From Paraglaciecola marina (GTDB lineage: Bacteria > Pseudomonadota > Gammaproteobacteria > Enterobacterales > Alteromonadaceae): 64,000 nt of DNA. Positions 20,035 through 29,231 of the stretch are shown piece by piece. The translations under genes and the position numbers were made by a program. Under the pieces are notes generated by a model, which did no database searches, was not told the DNA's origin, and saw only the letters and a list, made by a program, of their open reading frames with translations. Every line of letters begins with the position of its first letter. The first letter of the stretch is position 1. Where the stretch lies: the NCBI RefSeq assembly GCF_004360155.1, contig NZ_SAIS01000004.1, positions 248,001-312,000 on the forward strand, given 5' to 3'.

Positions 20035-20616
20035 ATGAAATCTAAAATTTTGAGTTCTGCGTTTATTAGCCTAAGTCTTATTTGTGGCAGCGCCAATGCA
20101 AATTGGAAACTAGTAGAAGATGAATCAAGCGTAAACTTTGTATCCACTAAAAACCAACACATTAGCGAAGTTCAAAAATTCACTAAGCTTGATGGAGAGT
20201 TTGGAAGTGATGGAAAATTAGCCATTGATATCGATTTGGCGAGCATTGACTCTGGTATTGAAATCCGCGATACACGGATGCGTGAAAAGCTATTTATGGT
20301 AGACAAATTCCCAACAGCTAAGTTAATCGCGCAATTACCAAAAGCAGTTTTAGCGCTACCTAAAGGTGAAACCAGGTTAGTCAGCTTACCGGCAACATTA
20401 AGCTTATTTGGCCACAGCAATGAAATTCAAGTTAGTGTGCAAGTTACCCGTAAGGCAGACAATGGCATAGTAGCCACTAGCACTAAACCTATTCTTATTT
20501 CAGCGAAAGACTATGATTTAGCACCAGGTATCGAAGTATTACAGAAGTTAGCAGGATTAAGCGGAATAGGGTTAACGGTTCCGGTTACTTTTAACCTAGT
20601 TTTTAAGTCAAACTAA
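20035..20616 (+). CDS. Periplasmic YceI-family protein
   Basis: 193 residues from ATG 20035, where a signal peptide begins ([20 protein letters not shown], likely cut before NANW). The mature part fits the YceI lipocalin-like fold ([21 protein letters not shown]), a family that binds long isoprenoid-type lipids in the periplasm. Its specific ligand is unknown. It follows cysQ by seven bases, and its 3' end overlaps convergent yheU by four bases. Confidence 0.9.
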   Translation: MKSKILSSAFISLSLICGSANANWKLVEDESSVNFVSTKNQHISEVQKFTKLDGEFGSDGKLAIDIDLASIDSGIEIRDTRMREKLFMVDKFPTAKLIAQLPKAVLALPKGETRLVSLPATLSLFGHSNEIQVSVQVTRKADNGIVATSTKPILISAKDYDLAPGIEVLQKLAGLSGIGLTVPVTFNLVFKSN

Positions 20617-20858
20617 GATTCATTAACCTCTGCAGCCTCAAATTCCCCAAGCTGTTGCTTGGGGATAATATTCACAGTTTCATGTAACTCAGAATACACC
20701 AACAACACCTCGCCAATTTTTAACTGCTCATGAACTTGTTGCACTTTATCATCAAGCGATACATCCGCTTCTCCATATTCAGTACCCTCACGAAGCACAA
20801 AGCTTTCAATAATATTTAACAGCGTTTCTAACTCTACATCAGCAATTGGGATAATCAT
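20613..20858 (-). CDS. yheU: YheU-family (UPF0270) small protein
   Basis: 81 residues closely resembling E. coli YheU: start [13 protein letters not shown], core [11 protein letters not shown], and [15 protein letters not shown]. Function unknown, though some relatives look like RNA-binding or chaperone-type proteins. Coupled to yheT upstream (ATGA overlap of four bases). Confidence 0.93.
   Translation of the reverse strand: MIIPIADVELETLLNIIESFVLREGTEYGEADVSLDDKVQQVHEQLKIGEVLLVYSELHETVNIIPKQQLGEFEAAEVNES
20645..20664. terminator. Perfect hairpin inside the 3' part of yheU
   Basis: CCCCAAGC (20645-20652) and GCTTGGGG (20657-20664) form an 8-bp stem with a TGTT loop. It lies downstream of the convergent yceI-family gene and may end that transcript within yheU. 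No T-run follows, so this is tentative. Confidence 0.35.
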
Positions 20859-21892
20859 TGGTTTAACTCCTTAAGCTTCATGAAAGATGCAAAGAAGCGG
20901 TTAGCTCGTTGATGCATCCAAATTCTAGGACGCCAAGGAGCGCCTTGCATAAAGCCAACATGACCACCTTTATTGCTTACCTCTAAGCACACACTAGGAG
21001 ATAAATTCGTAACATCAGGAAGAATACTTTCATGCATAAAAGGATCATCTTTGGCATGCAATACTAAGGTGGGGGTCGCTATTTTACCTAAAAACAAGCC
21101 GGCACTAGATTTCTTATAATAATCATCTGCATCTTTAAAGCCATGTAATGGAGCGGTCACATGTTGGTCAAAATCTCTAAAGCTTTTAAAAGCCTTAATT
21201 TGTGATTCATTTACCTTTATTAGGTTTCCAAAATCAATAGCTCCCATTTTAAGCAGAAGGTTTTTAACCATACTTTTCAATAGATAAGCTTGATATACCC
21301 TAGAAAAGCCTTGGTTAATGCTCAAAGAGCACACATCCAATTTAAAAGGAGCAGAAACTGCCATTGCTGCTCTGATGATCTGCTGTTTAGGGTGTTCACT
21401 TAACAACTTTAGCAACATGTTAGCTCCTAGGGAAAATCCTATAGCCGTCTTTTTGGTTTCTGGAAATTTTCTCTCTAACCAATTTAAAAAGTACCATGCG
21501 TCTTCGGTTTCACCAGAGTGATAAGACCTAGGTTTAGTGTTGATTTCGCCGCCACAGCCGCGAAAGTGCATTAACACTACAGCGTAACCTTGCTTTACCA
21601 AGTTGGCAGCCATATCGTTACTGTAATGGGAACGTATCGACCCCTCTAGCCCATGAAACATAGCAACTAAACCTAAAGACCTTTTTACATCGCCAAGCCA
21701 AACTAAATTAACAAAATCGCCATCGGGCAAGGCCAACTTCTCCTTACGAAGATCTACTTTGGCGCGTTTTTGAAAAAATCGAGGAAAAATAGTTTGCACA
21801 TGACGATTTCTGGCCCACCAAGGCGGAACAAAATCACTTTCAACAATTTCACCGTAACGGACTTTATCGGCAGGGGGAGCTTGTACGGACAT
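20855..21892 (-). CDS. yheT: YheT-family alpha/beta hydrolase
   Basis: 345 residues. The N-terminus [19 protein letters not shown] is typical of the YheT/UPF0017 family. The nucleophile elbow is GFSLGAN, a lid-type insert follows, and the catalytic Asp and His appear in HAKDDPF and GGHVGFM. A putative carboxylesterase with no firmly known substrate. yheT-yheU is the enteric arrangement; yheS, adjacent in E. coli, here lies 15 kb away beyond the accessory block. Confidence 0.92.
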   Translation of the reverse strand: MSVQAPPADKVRYGEIVESDFVPPWWARNRHVQTIFPRFFQKRAKVDLRKEKLALPDGDFVNLVWLGDVKRSLGLVAMFHGLEGSIRSHYSNDMAANLVKQGYAVVLMHFRGCGGEINTKPRSYHSGETEDAWYFLNWLERKFPETKKTAIGFSLGANMLLKLLSEHPKQQIIRAAMAVSAPFKLDVCSLSINQGFSRVYQAYLLKSMVKNLLLKMGAIDFGNLIKVNESQIKAFKSFRDFDQHVTAPLHGFKDADDYYKKSSAGLFLGKIATPTLVLHAKDDPFMHESILPDVTNLSPSVCLEVSNKGGHVGFMQGAPWRPRIWMHQRANRFFASFMKLKELNQ

Positions 21893-22203
21893 TTACTACA
21901 AAATGTTTAACTAAGGTTGCTTTATCTTACCGCAAACTACATAAAAGTCGAATACCGCAAAACATGGCTACAGCTGTCTTCGTTTCGATACAAAAGGTCA
22001 TCACTCTCTCATTGCTACCTGTTTGTTTATTACACCTATTTGTAGTTTTCTTAAAGCAGCGTATTACAATAATATTCCGTAAATACAAAGGGTTAATAGT
22101 AAATAAAAAGCATTTTAAATTTTAATTCAGAGTTTTGAAATTTTGGCATTAAACTTCCTATAGATGTGTTGCTCACCCATCATAATAAGTATTCGAGAAA
22201 CAC
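21893..22203. other. 311-bp intergenic region
   Basis: AT-rich spacer between divergent yheT and the dihaem cytochrome gene. No reading frame or repeat stands out. It should hold both promoters. Confidence 0.4.
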
Positions 22204-23823
22204 ATGCATTACAAAAAATTAATCACCCCACTCGCTATAGCTACCATGACCTTCGCATCAGCTTTCGCATATGCCGATATCGGCTTTAAACATAAAGATA
22301 AACATAAAAGAGATAAAAATACTCCAACTACACAAATTAACGAAACACCATTCGATTACAATGATGTATCTACTCTTTTAAATATTCTTAATCAAGGAGC
22401 TGTTGAAGAACATTTAGGTCAACATGTTGAACAGGCCGACTTAGAATCTCTTGGGCAACTTGACGCATTCACAGAAGCGTTTGAAGAAGGGGATGAACTG
22501 TTTGAAATCGAGTTTAATGCTCTCGACGGTGTAGGCATAAATGTAGGTAACGGCAAACGCTTTTCATCTATTCCACGTTTAGATCTTACTGGTGATATGG
22601 CTTGGGCCAACGTTTTACCTACAAGAGCAACAGGCCCCAATGGAAATTCATGCCTATCATGTCATAACCAGCCTATCTCTGATGGTGCAGGTGGTGTTAA
22701 TGATAATACAATACGTATCGACCCTGAGCGTATTCAAAGTGGATTTATCGAAAGGCAAGCTCCACATATATTTGGCTTAGGGGGACTACAATTACTAGCA
22801 GAAGAAATGACCACAGAATTACAGTTACTACGAGATCAAGCCATTATTGATAGCTGTAAAACCAAAACAAGGTTATCAATATCTATGACTGCCAAAGACA
22901 TTAATTTTGGTAGCCTACATGTTTTATGTAAACGAATTAATTACCGCGACTTGGCTGGTATTGACAAAGATCTTGTTGTTAAGCCCTTTGAATGGAAAGG
23001 TCTTACCGCTTTTACCCGTGACTTTGTAAGAGGAGCTGCTCACCAAGAACTAGGTATGCAAGCAACAGAACTAGTTGCAGATAAAGACCTAGATTTTGAT
23101 GGTATAACAAACGAATTTACTGTGGGGGATATTACCGCGCTATCCATATACTCTGCAGGCCAGCAAAGACCAGTGACTACATTAGAACTCAACCAAGTCA
23201 TCACTCAATTAACACTTGAGGAACGTGAAACCTATGGCTTACCCCTCTCACTAACTGAGATTCAGAGTATTGAAAGAGGCTCAGAGGTATTTTCTGACAT
23301 GCAGTGTGCGTCTTGCCATACACCTGCATTAACTGTAAATACACCTAGGTTTTATGAACCCTCTTTACATACTGATTATCGAGATGAAATATTCCCAGCT
23401 GGCGAAGAAATACCTTTACCCAATGTCGCGATTGAATTTGATATTACCGAAGATATTTTTGTGAATCCTTTAGAGTTATCTTCGGGTCAAACTTTAGGAG
23501 AGTTCGAAAAAGATGAAAATGGCTCAGCTATTGTTCGTTTGTATGGCGATATGAAACGTCATGATATGGGCGCACCCTTAGCAGAAGACTTTGATGAAGG
23601 AAATGTAGGTGCATCGGTATTTTTAACAGAGAATTTATGGGGAGTGGCAAGTACCGCACCTTACCTCCATGACGGCAGAGCCACAACATTAACTGAGGCT
23701 ATTATGTATCACGGTGGCGATGCACAAGATAGCAAAAACCTATTTGCAAACGCTAGCCAAGATAATCAAGAAGACTTATTGGCATTTTTAAACAGCTTAG
23801 TTTTGTATCTAGAAGGAGAATAA
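22204..23823 (+). CDS. Exported dihaem cytochrome c / DUF1111-type oxidoreductase
   Basis: 539 residues: signal peptide (about 1-24, AFAYADIG) and two haem c motifs, CLSCH (150-154) and CASCH (368-372). The C-terminal part with APYLHDGRATTLTEAI resembles dihaem peroxidase-like proteins of the DUF1111 group, sometimes called thiol oxidoreductases. Likely periplasmic electron transfer; the substrate is unknown. It stands alone and needs the Ccm maturation machinery encoded elsewhere. A strong hairpin follows the stop codon. Confidence 0.88.
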   Translation: MHYKKLITPLAIATMTFASAFAYADIGFKHKDKHKRDKNTPTTQINETPFDYNDVSTLLNILNQGAVEEHLGQHVEQADLESLGQLDAFTEAFEEGDELFEIEFNALDGVGINVGNGKRFSSIPRLDLTGDMAWANVLPTRATGPNGNSCLSCHNQPISDGAGGVNDNTIRIDPERIQSGFIERQAPHIFGLGGLQLLAEEMTTELQLLRDQAIIDSCKTKTRLSISMTAKDINFGSLHVLCKRINYRDLAGIDKDLVVKPFEWKGLTAFTRDFVRGAAHQELGMQATELVADKDLDFDGITNEFTVGDITALSIYSAGQQRPVTTLELNQVITQLTLEERETYGLPLSLTEIQSIERGSEVFSDMQCASCHTPALTVNTPRFYEPSLHTDYRDEIFPAGEEIPLPNVAIEFDITEDIFVNPLELSSGQTLGEFEKDENGSAIVRLYGDMKRHDMGAPLAEDFDEGNVGASVFLTENLWGVASTAPYLHDGRATTLTEAIMYHGGDAQDSKNLFANASQDNQEDLLAFLNSLVLYLEGE

Positions 23824-23849
23824 CCCCCTCAATTGATTCGACATAATGA

Positions 23850-23880
23850 AGGGAGCAGGCATTCTCTATACCTGCTCCCT
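23850..23880 (+). terminator. Hairpin after the dihaem cytochrome gene
   Basis: A perfect 10-bp stem, AGGGAGCAGG (23850-23859) with CCTGCTCCCT (23871-23880), and an 11-base loop. The following sequence is not T-rich. Confidence 0.55.
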
Positions 23881-24138
23881 ATGGTTACCTAAAAATTAGC
23901 CACTAAATTCTCGCAGATCTCAAAAATCTCCGGAGCAATCACTTTCAGGCTTGATTATCGAGCAATAAATGGACTTATTTTTGATTAGCACATACTTGAA
24001 ACCGGCAATGAACAAGGTGGTGCACTCCCTCTTAGAAACTAGGTCATCCTGTAATTTTTCATTGAAGTTATTAAAGTGACCGTCCTGCTACTGAACATAG
24101 AAAAGCATATCAAGTCATGTCAGGTATACTGGATGCGG
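23881..24138 (-). other. Gene-remnant region with a dispersed repeat copy
   Basis: No complete gene. On the minus strand a frame is open from 24087 to a TGA at 23920-23922 and reads like protein (QDGHFNNFNEKLQDDLV, then SKRECTTLFIAGFKYVLI) but has no plausible start codon, so it may be a remnant. 24008-24043 matches 27187-27222 at about 30 of 36 bases, including the core AGGTGGTGCACT. 24067-24083 resembles 25831-25847. This marks the left edge of the accessory block. Confidence 0.4.
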
Positions 24139-24555
24139 CTATATGGCCGCTGCAAAATGAGCCATGATCTCCGCTTTTGTCATTTCTTTGGTTTGATTTG
24201 AGAAGCAATAATAGTCTGGCCTTTGGTCGCTAAAATATTGCATGTCCATCTCTAGGCCTTCAATATTTTTGAATATTCCAATAGGCATGTTGTAATCGCC
24301 ACTTTCATTAAACTTAAAAAATAAATGGGTACCACACTCAGTACAAAACCCGCGAGATGCCCAAGATGATGAATTGTACATTTTAATTTTGCTAGCCCCT
24401 TCTATTTCAATATTTGTTCCACATTGAACAGCAAAAAATGGGGCACCACCCCATCCTCTGCAAGATTCACAGTGACACACTGTGAATTTAGGATTGATAG
24501 AACGAGCTAACATAGTTACAGCACCACAAAGACAGCTTGCATTAGAACTTAGCAT
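24139..24555 (-). CDS. GFA-family (Mss4-like) zinc protein
   Basis: 138 residues of the glutathione-dependent formaldehyde-activating (GFA) superfamily. The zinc-binding cysteines are complete: CLCG near residue 8, CHCESC near 28 and CTECG near 75. GFA itself joins formaldehyde and glutathione, but most family members have unknown substrates, so only the fold is claimed. It lies 78 bases downstream of a VOC gene on the same strand. Confidence 0.88.
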   Translation of the reverse strand: MLSSNASCLCGAVTMLARSINPKFTVCHCESCRGWGGAPFFAVQCGTNIEIEGASKIKMYNSSSWASRGFCTECGTHLFFKFNESGDYNMPIGIFKNIEGLEMDMQYFSDQRPDYYCFSNQTKEMTKAEIMAHFAAAI

Positions 24556-24633
24556 TAAATTTATTCCCCTGTTTAGTTGTTTATATACACCGGATACCGC
24601 TTTTCATCCGGTGTATAATGTGTATTCGTATAT

Positions 24634-25020
24634 TTATTTCACTACACAAAAACCATTGAGTTTATTGCCATCTAAGTCTCTAAAGTAGGCACCATAAAAC
24701 CCTGTAGAGGCGCCATCTGGCCTAAACCCAGGTTTACCTTCACAGGCAGCACCTAGCGCTAAGGCTTTATTATAAAACTCAGTAACTTGAGCAGAAGTCT
24801 CCAAAGCAATAGCAACCATAGTGCCATTACCGACCGTTGCTGGTCCGTTGTTAAAAGGAATAGACACGCCAAGTGAGGGCTCGTTTTCAGCAGTCGCCCA
24901 CGCGATAAAATACCCCGGCTCTTCCATAAACCTTGTTGCACCTATTGTGCTAAGTAATGCATCGTAAAATGCCCCCGATTTCTCTAAACTTGTTGTCCCT
25001 AGGGTAACGTAACCAATCAT
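24634..25020 (-). CDS. VOC-family (glyoxalase/bleomycin resistance-like) protein
   Basis: 128 residues with the paired beta-alpha-beta-beta-beta fold of vicinal oxygen chelate proteins (MIGYVTLGTTSLEKSGAFYD; GFYGAYFRDLDGNKLNGF). Only part of the usual metal ligand set is evident (a DLDGN loop with the following residue changed), so activity is uncertain. It diverges from a WYL-domain regulator at 25146, a common regulator-target layout. Confidence 0.88.
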   Translation of the reverse strand: MIGYVTLGTTSLEKSGAFYDALLSTIGATRFMEEPGYFIAWATAENEPSLGVSIPFNNGPATVGNGTMVAIALETSAQVTEFYNKALALGAACEGKPGFRPDGASTGFYGAYFRDLDGNKLNGFCVVK

Positions 25021-25145
25021 AATATTCTCCAGTGGGTTGATTGTTAGAACTCCAGCATCTTACTGCTTAACTACTGACAGTCTTTGTCAGTAGTGTTTCA
25101 ATACACTACTCACTACGCCAATCACCACCTTAAGGGGGTTTTGCC

Positions 25146-25829
25146 ATGCAACGAGCTGAGCGACTAAACGAAATTGTCCATCATTTACGAAGAATGCACC
25201 AAGCAGTGACTGCGCAGTCTTTGGCCGGCACCTTTGAAGTTTCGCTACGCACTATATACCGAGATATTCAAAACTTAGTCGATTCTGGTGTACCAATTAA
25301 TGGGGAGGCGGGTGTCGGCTATGTCATAGATAAGACCTATCATTTACCACCGATCATGTTTGATGCCGACGAGTTAGAAGCCATAGCTTTAGGGATTGGT
25401 ATGGTCGGCAACGGCACCGACGATCAGTTTGCAGCTAAAGCCCAAAGTGCTTACAAAAAAATTCAAGCTACCTTACCCGCACCGCTGATTCACGATTTGC
25501 ATCAAATCAGCACATTCTCAGCCCCTAGCCATTACAAAACCCAATGGCAAGTAAGCTTTACTCAAGTAAGAGAGTGCATTCGGAGTAACAAAAAGGTTCA
25601 ATTCACCTATCAGGACTTAAAAAACCATACAACCCAGCGAATTATTTGGCCGCTGGCACTGATCTCATTTAGCCCGGTATGGTTACTTGCGGGCTGGTGT
25701 GAACTTCGGCAATCATTTCGCAATTTTAGGCTAGACAGAATATCCGACTTTACTCCGCAAACTATCCGTTATCCAAATGATAGAGATAAAAATTTAACTG
25801 CCTATCAAGCACAAATTACTCACGATTGA
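25146..25829 (+). CDS. YafY-type HTH-WYL transcriptional regulator
   Basis: 227 residues. N-terminal helix-turn-helix (AQSLAGTFEVSLRTIYRDIQ, about 20-50), then a WYL domain (about 140-205) with PVWLLAGWCELRQSFRNFRL. WYL domains sense ligands, often nucleic acids or nucleotides, and occur in metabolic and defence regulation. It diverges from the VOC gene over 125 bases, which is probably its operator region. Confidence 0.9.
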   Translation: MQRAERLNEIVHHLRRMHQAVTAQSLAGTFEVSLRTIYRDIQNLVDSGVPINGEAGVGYVIDKTYHLPPIMFDADELEAIALGIGMVGNGTDDQFAAKAQSAYKKIQATLPAPLIHDLHQISTFSAPSHYKTQWQVSFTQVRECIRSNKKVQFTYQDLKNHTTQRIIWPLALISFSPVWLLAGWCELRQSFRNFRLDRISDFTPQTIRYPNDRDKNLTAYQAQITHD

Positions 25830-26015
25830 AGCGATTAAAGTGACTGTCCAGTTAACACTGTATCCATAGTAAAAACGAGTTGCCATTTCGTCCAAAGAGC
25901 GCAATTTGCGTTTATGAATCGAACTATGATAAAAAATAGCCTTAGGGTGATCAACGGTATCATTTTTAAACTCCGGTCTTTCAGCAATAAATAACTCAAT
26001 AAGAAAAATGATAAT

Positions 26016-27011
26016 ATGAAGTGGTATCAACGGATTACTCTGCCCATTGCACCTATTACACAAGGTGTTAAGACCAAGTTTTATGGCCCTTGGAACAGTA
26101 TTAGACAAAGACTGAGTGAATTGCGCTTTGCTCAAAAGTGTTATTTTTTAGCAATCCTTATTTGGTTAGCTGGTCTAATACTAAGTGTTCCCAGTAACCT
26201 TAGCTTTTTTATCGTATTTTCTCTGGTTATTCTTGGTTTAGTTCAGGAAGTTTTCCCGAAGTTTGCGGCTTTGTGGCATCTACTTCCCGGTAAAGCCCTA
26301 ATATTGTTTATATACGCTGTGGTAGCAAACTTTGCACTAGCAAGTGCCGGTTCAATGGTAAATTCACTTACAGGCATATCAGCACAAGCCCTTCCTTACA
26401 CACACAACTATGCAATGATCTTAATGGTCCCAGGCTGGTTCATTATCACTTCATTATTAGGCCTGCTCTTAGTTCAAGTATTCATGCCAATATATCTAAT
26501 TATCTTATTGATTTTGAAACCTTTTGGCTCCCGAGCGCTATGGCATGATGCCAATTACAAATATCCTTTTACCACAGCAGTAGTCAGATATGCGTGGTTA
26601 ATTGCACTATTAGTAAAAGTAGCCGTTGTTTCAGTAGAGTCTGGAGTGCTGGATTTCCTTCCTAACACAAACGTAGATATGCAAGTAGCAACGCCCGACG
26701 TCAGAGAGTTGGGCCAAACCGAACCGTTAACTGAAGAAAATATATCATCAGAAGCAAAAGCAGCGTTAAACGGTATTTTGTCTAAATTCGCCAACTATAA
26801 GTCAGCTCAACAAGAGTTGCTGGCCAGTTTTTTGTTTAACTACGAAGCAGATAGTAAATCGCGGTGCGCCCATCCTGCAAATTCACGCGTTGTCGAAATT
26901 AATAACTACGAAATATTATTAATCGAACCCAACGATGAATTAGAAGTAGGCTATAGCTATCAGGTCATACAGTGTGAGTCACCTGCTTTTGGGAAGGGAA
27001 AAGCACCTTAA
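26016..27011 (+). CDS. Polytopic membrane protein of unknown function
   Basis: 331 residues. About five to six hydrophobic helices lie between residues 40 and 215 (e.g. FFIVFSLVILGLVQEVF, MILMVPGWFIITSLLGLLLV), followed by a polar C-terminal domain of ~110 residues with Cys278 and Cys318 that could be extracytoplasmic. I do not recognise a family. It is followed by the palindromic repeat region at 27.07-27.27 kb. Confidence 0.75.
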   Translation: MKWYQRITLPIAPITQGVKTKFYGPWNSIRQRLSELRFAQKCYFLAILIWLAGLILSVPSNLSFFIVFSLVILGLVQEVFPKFAALWHLLPGKALILFIYAVVANFALASAGSMVNSLTGISAQALPYTHNYAMILMVPGWFIITSLLGLLLVQVFMPIYLIILLILKPFGSRALWHDANYKYPFTTAVVRYAWLIALLVKVAVVSVESGVLDFLPNTNVDMQVATPDVRELGQTEPLTEENISSEAKAALNGILSKFANYKSAQQELLASFLFNYEADSKSRCAHPANSRVVEINNYEILLIEPNDELEVGYSYQVIQCESPAFGKGKAP

Positions 27012-27072
27012 TACCTCTACCATAGGCCGACTATCCGCCAGCTTTGGATCTACACACAATAATAAGTAGAAA

Positions 27073-27265
27073 GTTAATCATGACACCCACTCTAAAAAAT
27101 GGCAAAACACTCGCCCCAGCTTCAAGGCAGAAGTGCACCACCTTTGCTAACCTATTAATTACGGAGATGTAATATGGGAGTCTATAATGAACTAGGTGGT
27201 GCACTTCCAATTAGAATCTAAGACGCTGTTTTTTACTTTTTTAAAAGTGGGTGCCGTGTTATTGG
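27073..27265. repeat. Nested inverted repeats (attC-like or MITE-like)
   Basis: Within the 356-bp gap 27012-27367. Outer arms 27073-27122 and 27219-27265 are imperfect inverted copies (CACCCACTCTAAAAAATGGC against TTTTTTAAAAGTGGGTG). Inside them GAAGTGCACCACCT (27130-27143) and its reverse complement (27194-27207) form a perfect 14-bp inverted repeat about 50 bases apart. The outer arms recur at 28.4 and 29.8 kb. The element lies 3' of the DUF2314/GNAT pair. No gene is visible in this gap. Confidence 0.6.
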
Positions 27266-27367
27266 CTTGGTTTTAAAAGGACTTCGACACCTTTATGCGC
27301 TTCTATGAAGCAAGGTGTTGGGGTCCGGTTAGCTTGCTGGAAAGGGTTGATAACTTTGTTATGAATA

Positions 27368-27835
27368 TCACTTGCTACAGATAAACCCGTTTTCATTAAG
27401 GTAGTCTTCACTGGAAGTGGCACAAGCCAAAAATGTCCCTAAAACCCTGCCTGATTCTTTTTCGTTTAACTGCCAATCGTATATATCTGATGAATGGAAC
27501 CCAATAGTTTTACCATATTTGGTATCGGTTAATAGCTGGGGTTCACTAATAATGACGCCAATATAAAAATCCTTATACTCTTGCACGTCGGCCAACCACA
27601 AAAACTCTACGGTATCACCCTCAGTGAACTTAAGGTACGCGCCGTAATAGTTATACTTAGAACCGTCAGAACCCCTTGCCTTCAGAGCATCTAAAAACAC
27701 ATCTATATTTGCTTTCGCGGCTGCGAATGCATTCTCTACCGTTGGATCATTGCGTTCTTTAAGAAAAAAGTCATCATCTTCACTTAATACTGCAGCGCTT
27801 GACAGAGTAAGGAATATAAATAGTAAATATTTCAT
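27368..27835 (-). CDS. Exported DUF2314-type protein
   Basis: 155 residues from ATG 27835, which starts a signal peptide (MKYLLFIFLTLSSAAVLS); a longer frame to 27880 exists but would bury it. The rest resembles DUF2314 (EFLWLADVQEYKDFYIGVII, IGFHSSDIYDWQ). Function unknown. It follows a GNAT gene on the same strand with 37 bases between. Confidence 0.75.
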   Translation of the reverse strand: MKYLLFIFLTLSSAAVLSEDDDFFLKERNDPTVENAFAAAKANIDVFLDALKARGSDGSKYNYYGAYLKFTEGDTVEFLWLADVQEYKDFYIGVIISEPQLLTDTKYGKTIGFHSSDIYDWQLNEKESGRVLGTFLACATSSEDYLNENGFICSK

Positions 27836-27872
27836 AGGGTTAAATGGTTGTCCTGTTAGCATTATTAGTGCG

Positions 27873-28298
27873 CTATTCATAAATACCGGGCTTCAATATT
27901 TGCATGAGTTTCTCAGGGTTTTCCACTGGAACAAATCCAAACTTTGAGTACAAACCGTGAGCATCGCTTGTTGCCAACATGAACCTACGTAGATCTTGTA
28001 GGTCAGGGTGGCACGAAACGGCTTCCATAAGTAATTTACTAATTCCTTTACCACGATATTTTTCAATGACAAACACATCACCGAGATAAGCAAATGTTGC
28101 CTTATCTGTAATTGCTCTAGCAAAGCCTACTTGGTTTTTGCTTTGATCGTAAGCTCCAAATACTAACGAATTTTCGATGGATTTCTGCAAGGTATGAAAA
28201 GGAATATTCTTAGCCCAATATGATTTGGCTAGAAAAGAGTGAATTAACTCTATGTCTAGGTCTTTGTGGTTTGAGCTTACAGTGATTTCCTGAACCAT
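27873..28298 (-). CDS. GNAT-family N-acetyltransferase
   Basis: 141 residues. The acetyl-CoA binding motif is clear (VIEKYRGKGISKLLMEAV), preceded by AYLGDVFV, as in small GNAT enzymes. Substrate unknown. AAGGA precedes the start. The first ~40 codons and 52 bases upstream are repeated almost exactly at 32268-32440, beside hipA. Confidence 0.88.
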   Translation of the reverse strand: MVQEITVSSNHKDLDIELIHSFLAKSYWAKNIPFHTLQKSIENSLVFGAYDQSKNQVGFARAITDKATFAYLGDVFVIEKYRGKGISKLLMEAVSCHPDLQDLRRFMLATSDAHGLYSKFGFVPVENPEKLMQILKPGIYE

Positions 28299-28350
28299 AG
28301 CGTTCCTTAAAAGATGTGACTAGATTAGTAGGCGACCTATACATGGTGTT
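28178..28350. repeat. 173-bp direct repeat, copy 1 (5' part of GNAT gene plus upstream)
   Basis: Aligned without gaps to 32268-32440 (constant offset of 4090 bases), with eight mismatches by eye, about 95% identity. This copy is part of the intact GNAT gene and its upstream region. Confidence 0.9.
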
Positions 28351-28356
28351 GTATCA

Positions 28357-28440
28357 GCTAATCATGACGCCCATTCTAAAAATTCGCAAAATACTCACCC
28401 CGGCTTTTTACTTTTTTAAAATTGAGGCTTTGTTATTAAT
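28357..28440. repeat. Imperfect palindrome, second copy of the attC/MITE-like element
   Basis: Left arm from 28357 (TAATCATGACGCCCATTCTA) matches 27076-27096; right arm (TTTTTACTTTTTTAAAA, then GTTATTA near 28433) matches 27224-27262 and 29794-29834. Here the arms are contiguous, while at 27.1 kb about 100 bases separate them. It lies 3' of the AhpD-AraC pair. Confidence 0.6.
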
Positions 28441-28471
28441 GAGGCATAGCGTTAGTCGGTGTCAGCCCACT

Positions 28472-29212
28472 TTATACTTTTCCTGGAGTAATACAGGCAA
28501 TAGTGCGGAACTCCCTTGTCATATGAGCTTGATCACTAAATCCGAATTGTTGAGCAGTATCTGCCAGACTAACGTTTTTATGCAGCCGTAAAAAGCTGAT
28601 TGTTTTCTTTACCCTCAAAATGCGTTGGTAATGTTTTGGTGCCATCCCTAGCCAGAGTTTAAAAAGGCGCTCTATTTGTCTCTGACTCAATTCAATGCTT
28701 TCATTTAGGTGCCCAAGGACTTCGTTTTGTTCGATAAATTCTAGTGCTTTTTCCAGAGAATCTGGAATTACATTGGTAAAATTTAAGCTTTTTTCTGCCC
28801 ATAAGTACAAGGCTTCAATTTGCCTTTCGCTGTTTTTTTGCATTCTGAGTTCATAATAAATTTGGTAGAGGTTATATAGCTTATCTCGTTCGGGTAATAG
28901 TAACGTTGGCTTGTCGTAGTGATGTCCTAAAACGCCATAACCAATTGCCGGATGGATGCGAATACCTGCGAGTTGCGCACTAGGTAACAGCACAATGTTT
29001 TCAGCTTTCTTCTGTATTGGGAGCATGATCACACCTTCTGGTAGAGTTTTATTGCCAATCATGACATCACCAGAAAGATTAAAAATAATGCCGCTTCCAG
29101 CATCAGAATACAGTGGTTTCACAACCGAATTTGATTGATCTACAGACGCTGACCATATTCCCTGAATAAAAGCAGACAGCTGTCCCGAGGGCTGAGACAG
29201 CTTTAAATTCAA
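28472..29212 (-). CDS. AraC-family transcriptional regulator
   Basis: About 246 residues. The N-terminal domain resembles the ligand-sensing DUF6597 type (LSQPSGQLSAFIQGIW). The C-terminal AraC HTH pair contains LSQRQIERLFKLWLGMAPKH and ADTAQQFGFSDQAHMTREF. The start is uncertain: the frame is open to ATG 29308, deep inside the upstream AhpD-like gene, and the first start after that gene's stop is TTG 29212 without a clear Shine-Dalgarno. Translational coupling to the upstream gene is likely, and it probably regulates that gene. Confidence 0.85.
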   Translation of the reverse strand: MNLKLSQPSGQLSAFIQGIWSASVDQSNSVVKPLYSDAGSGIIFNLSGDVMIGNKTLPEGVIMLPIQKKAENIVLLPSAQLAGIRIHPAIGYGVLGHHYDKPTLLLPERDKLYNLYQIYYELRMQKNSERQIEALYLWAEKSLNFTNVIPDSLEKALEFIEQNEVLGHLNESIELSQRQIERLFKLWLGMAPKHYQRILRVKKTISFLRLHKNVSLADTAQQFGFSDQAHMTREFRTIACITPGKV

Positions 29213-29231
29213 CGCCGTTTTAATTGATTTA

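Noticed and set aside
25794-26135. Minus-strand frame of 113 codons, possible transposase remnant
   Set aside because: It overlaps the WYL regulator end and the start of the membrane protein gene. The stretch IFYHSSIHKRKLRSL vaguely recalls IS3-type ends, but the match is too weak to call.
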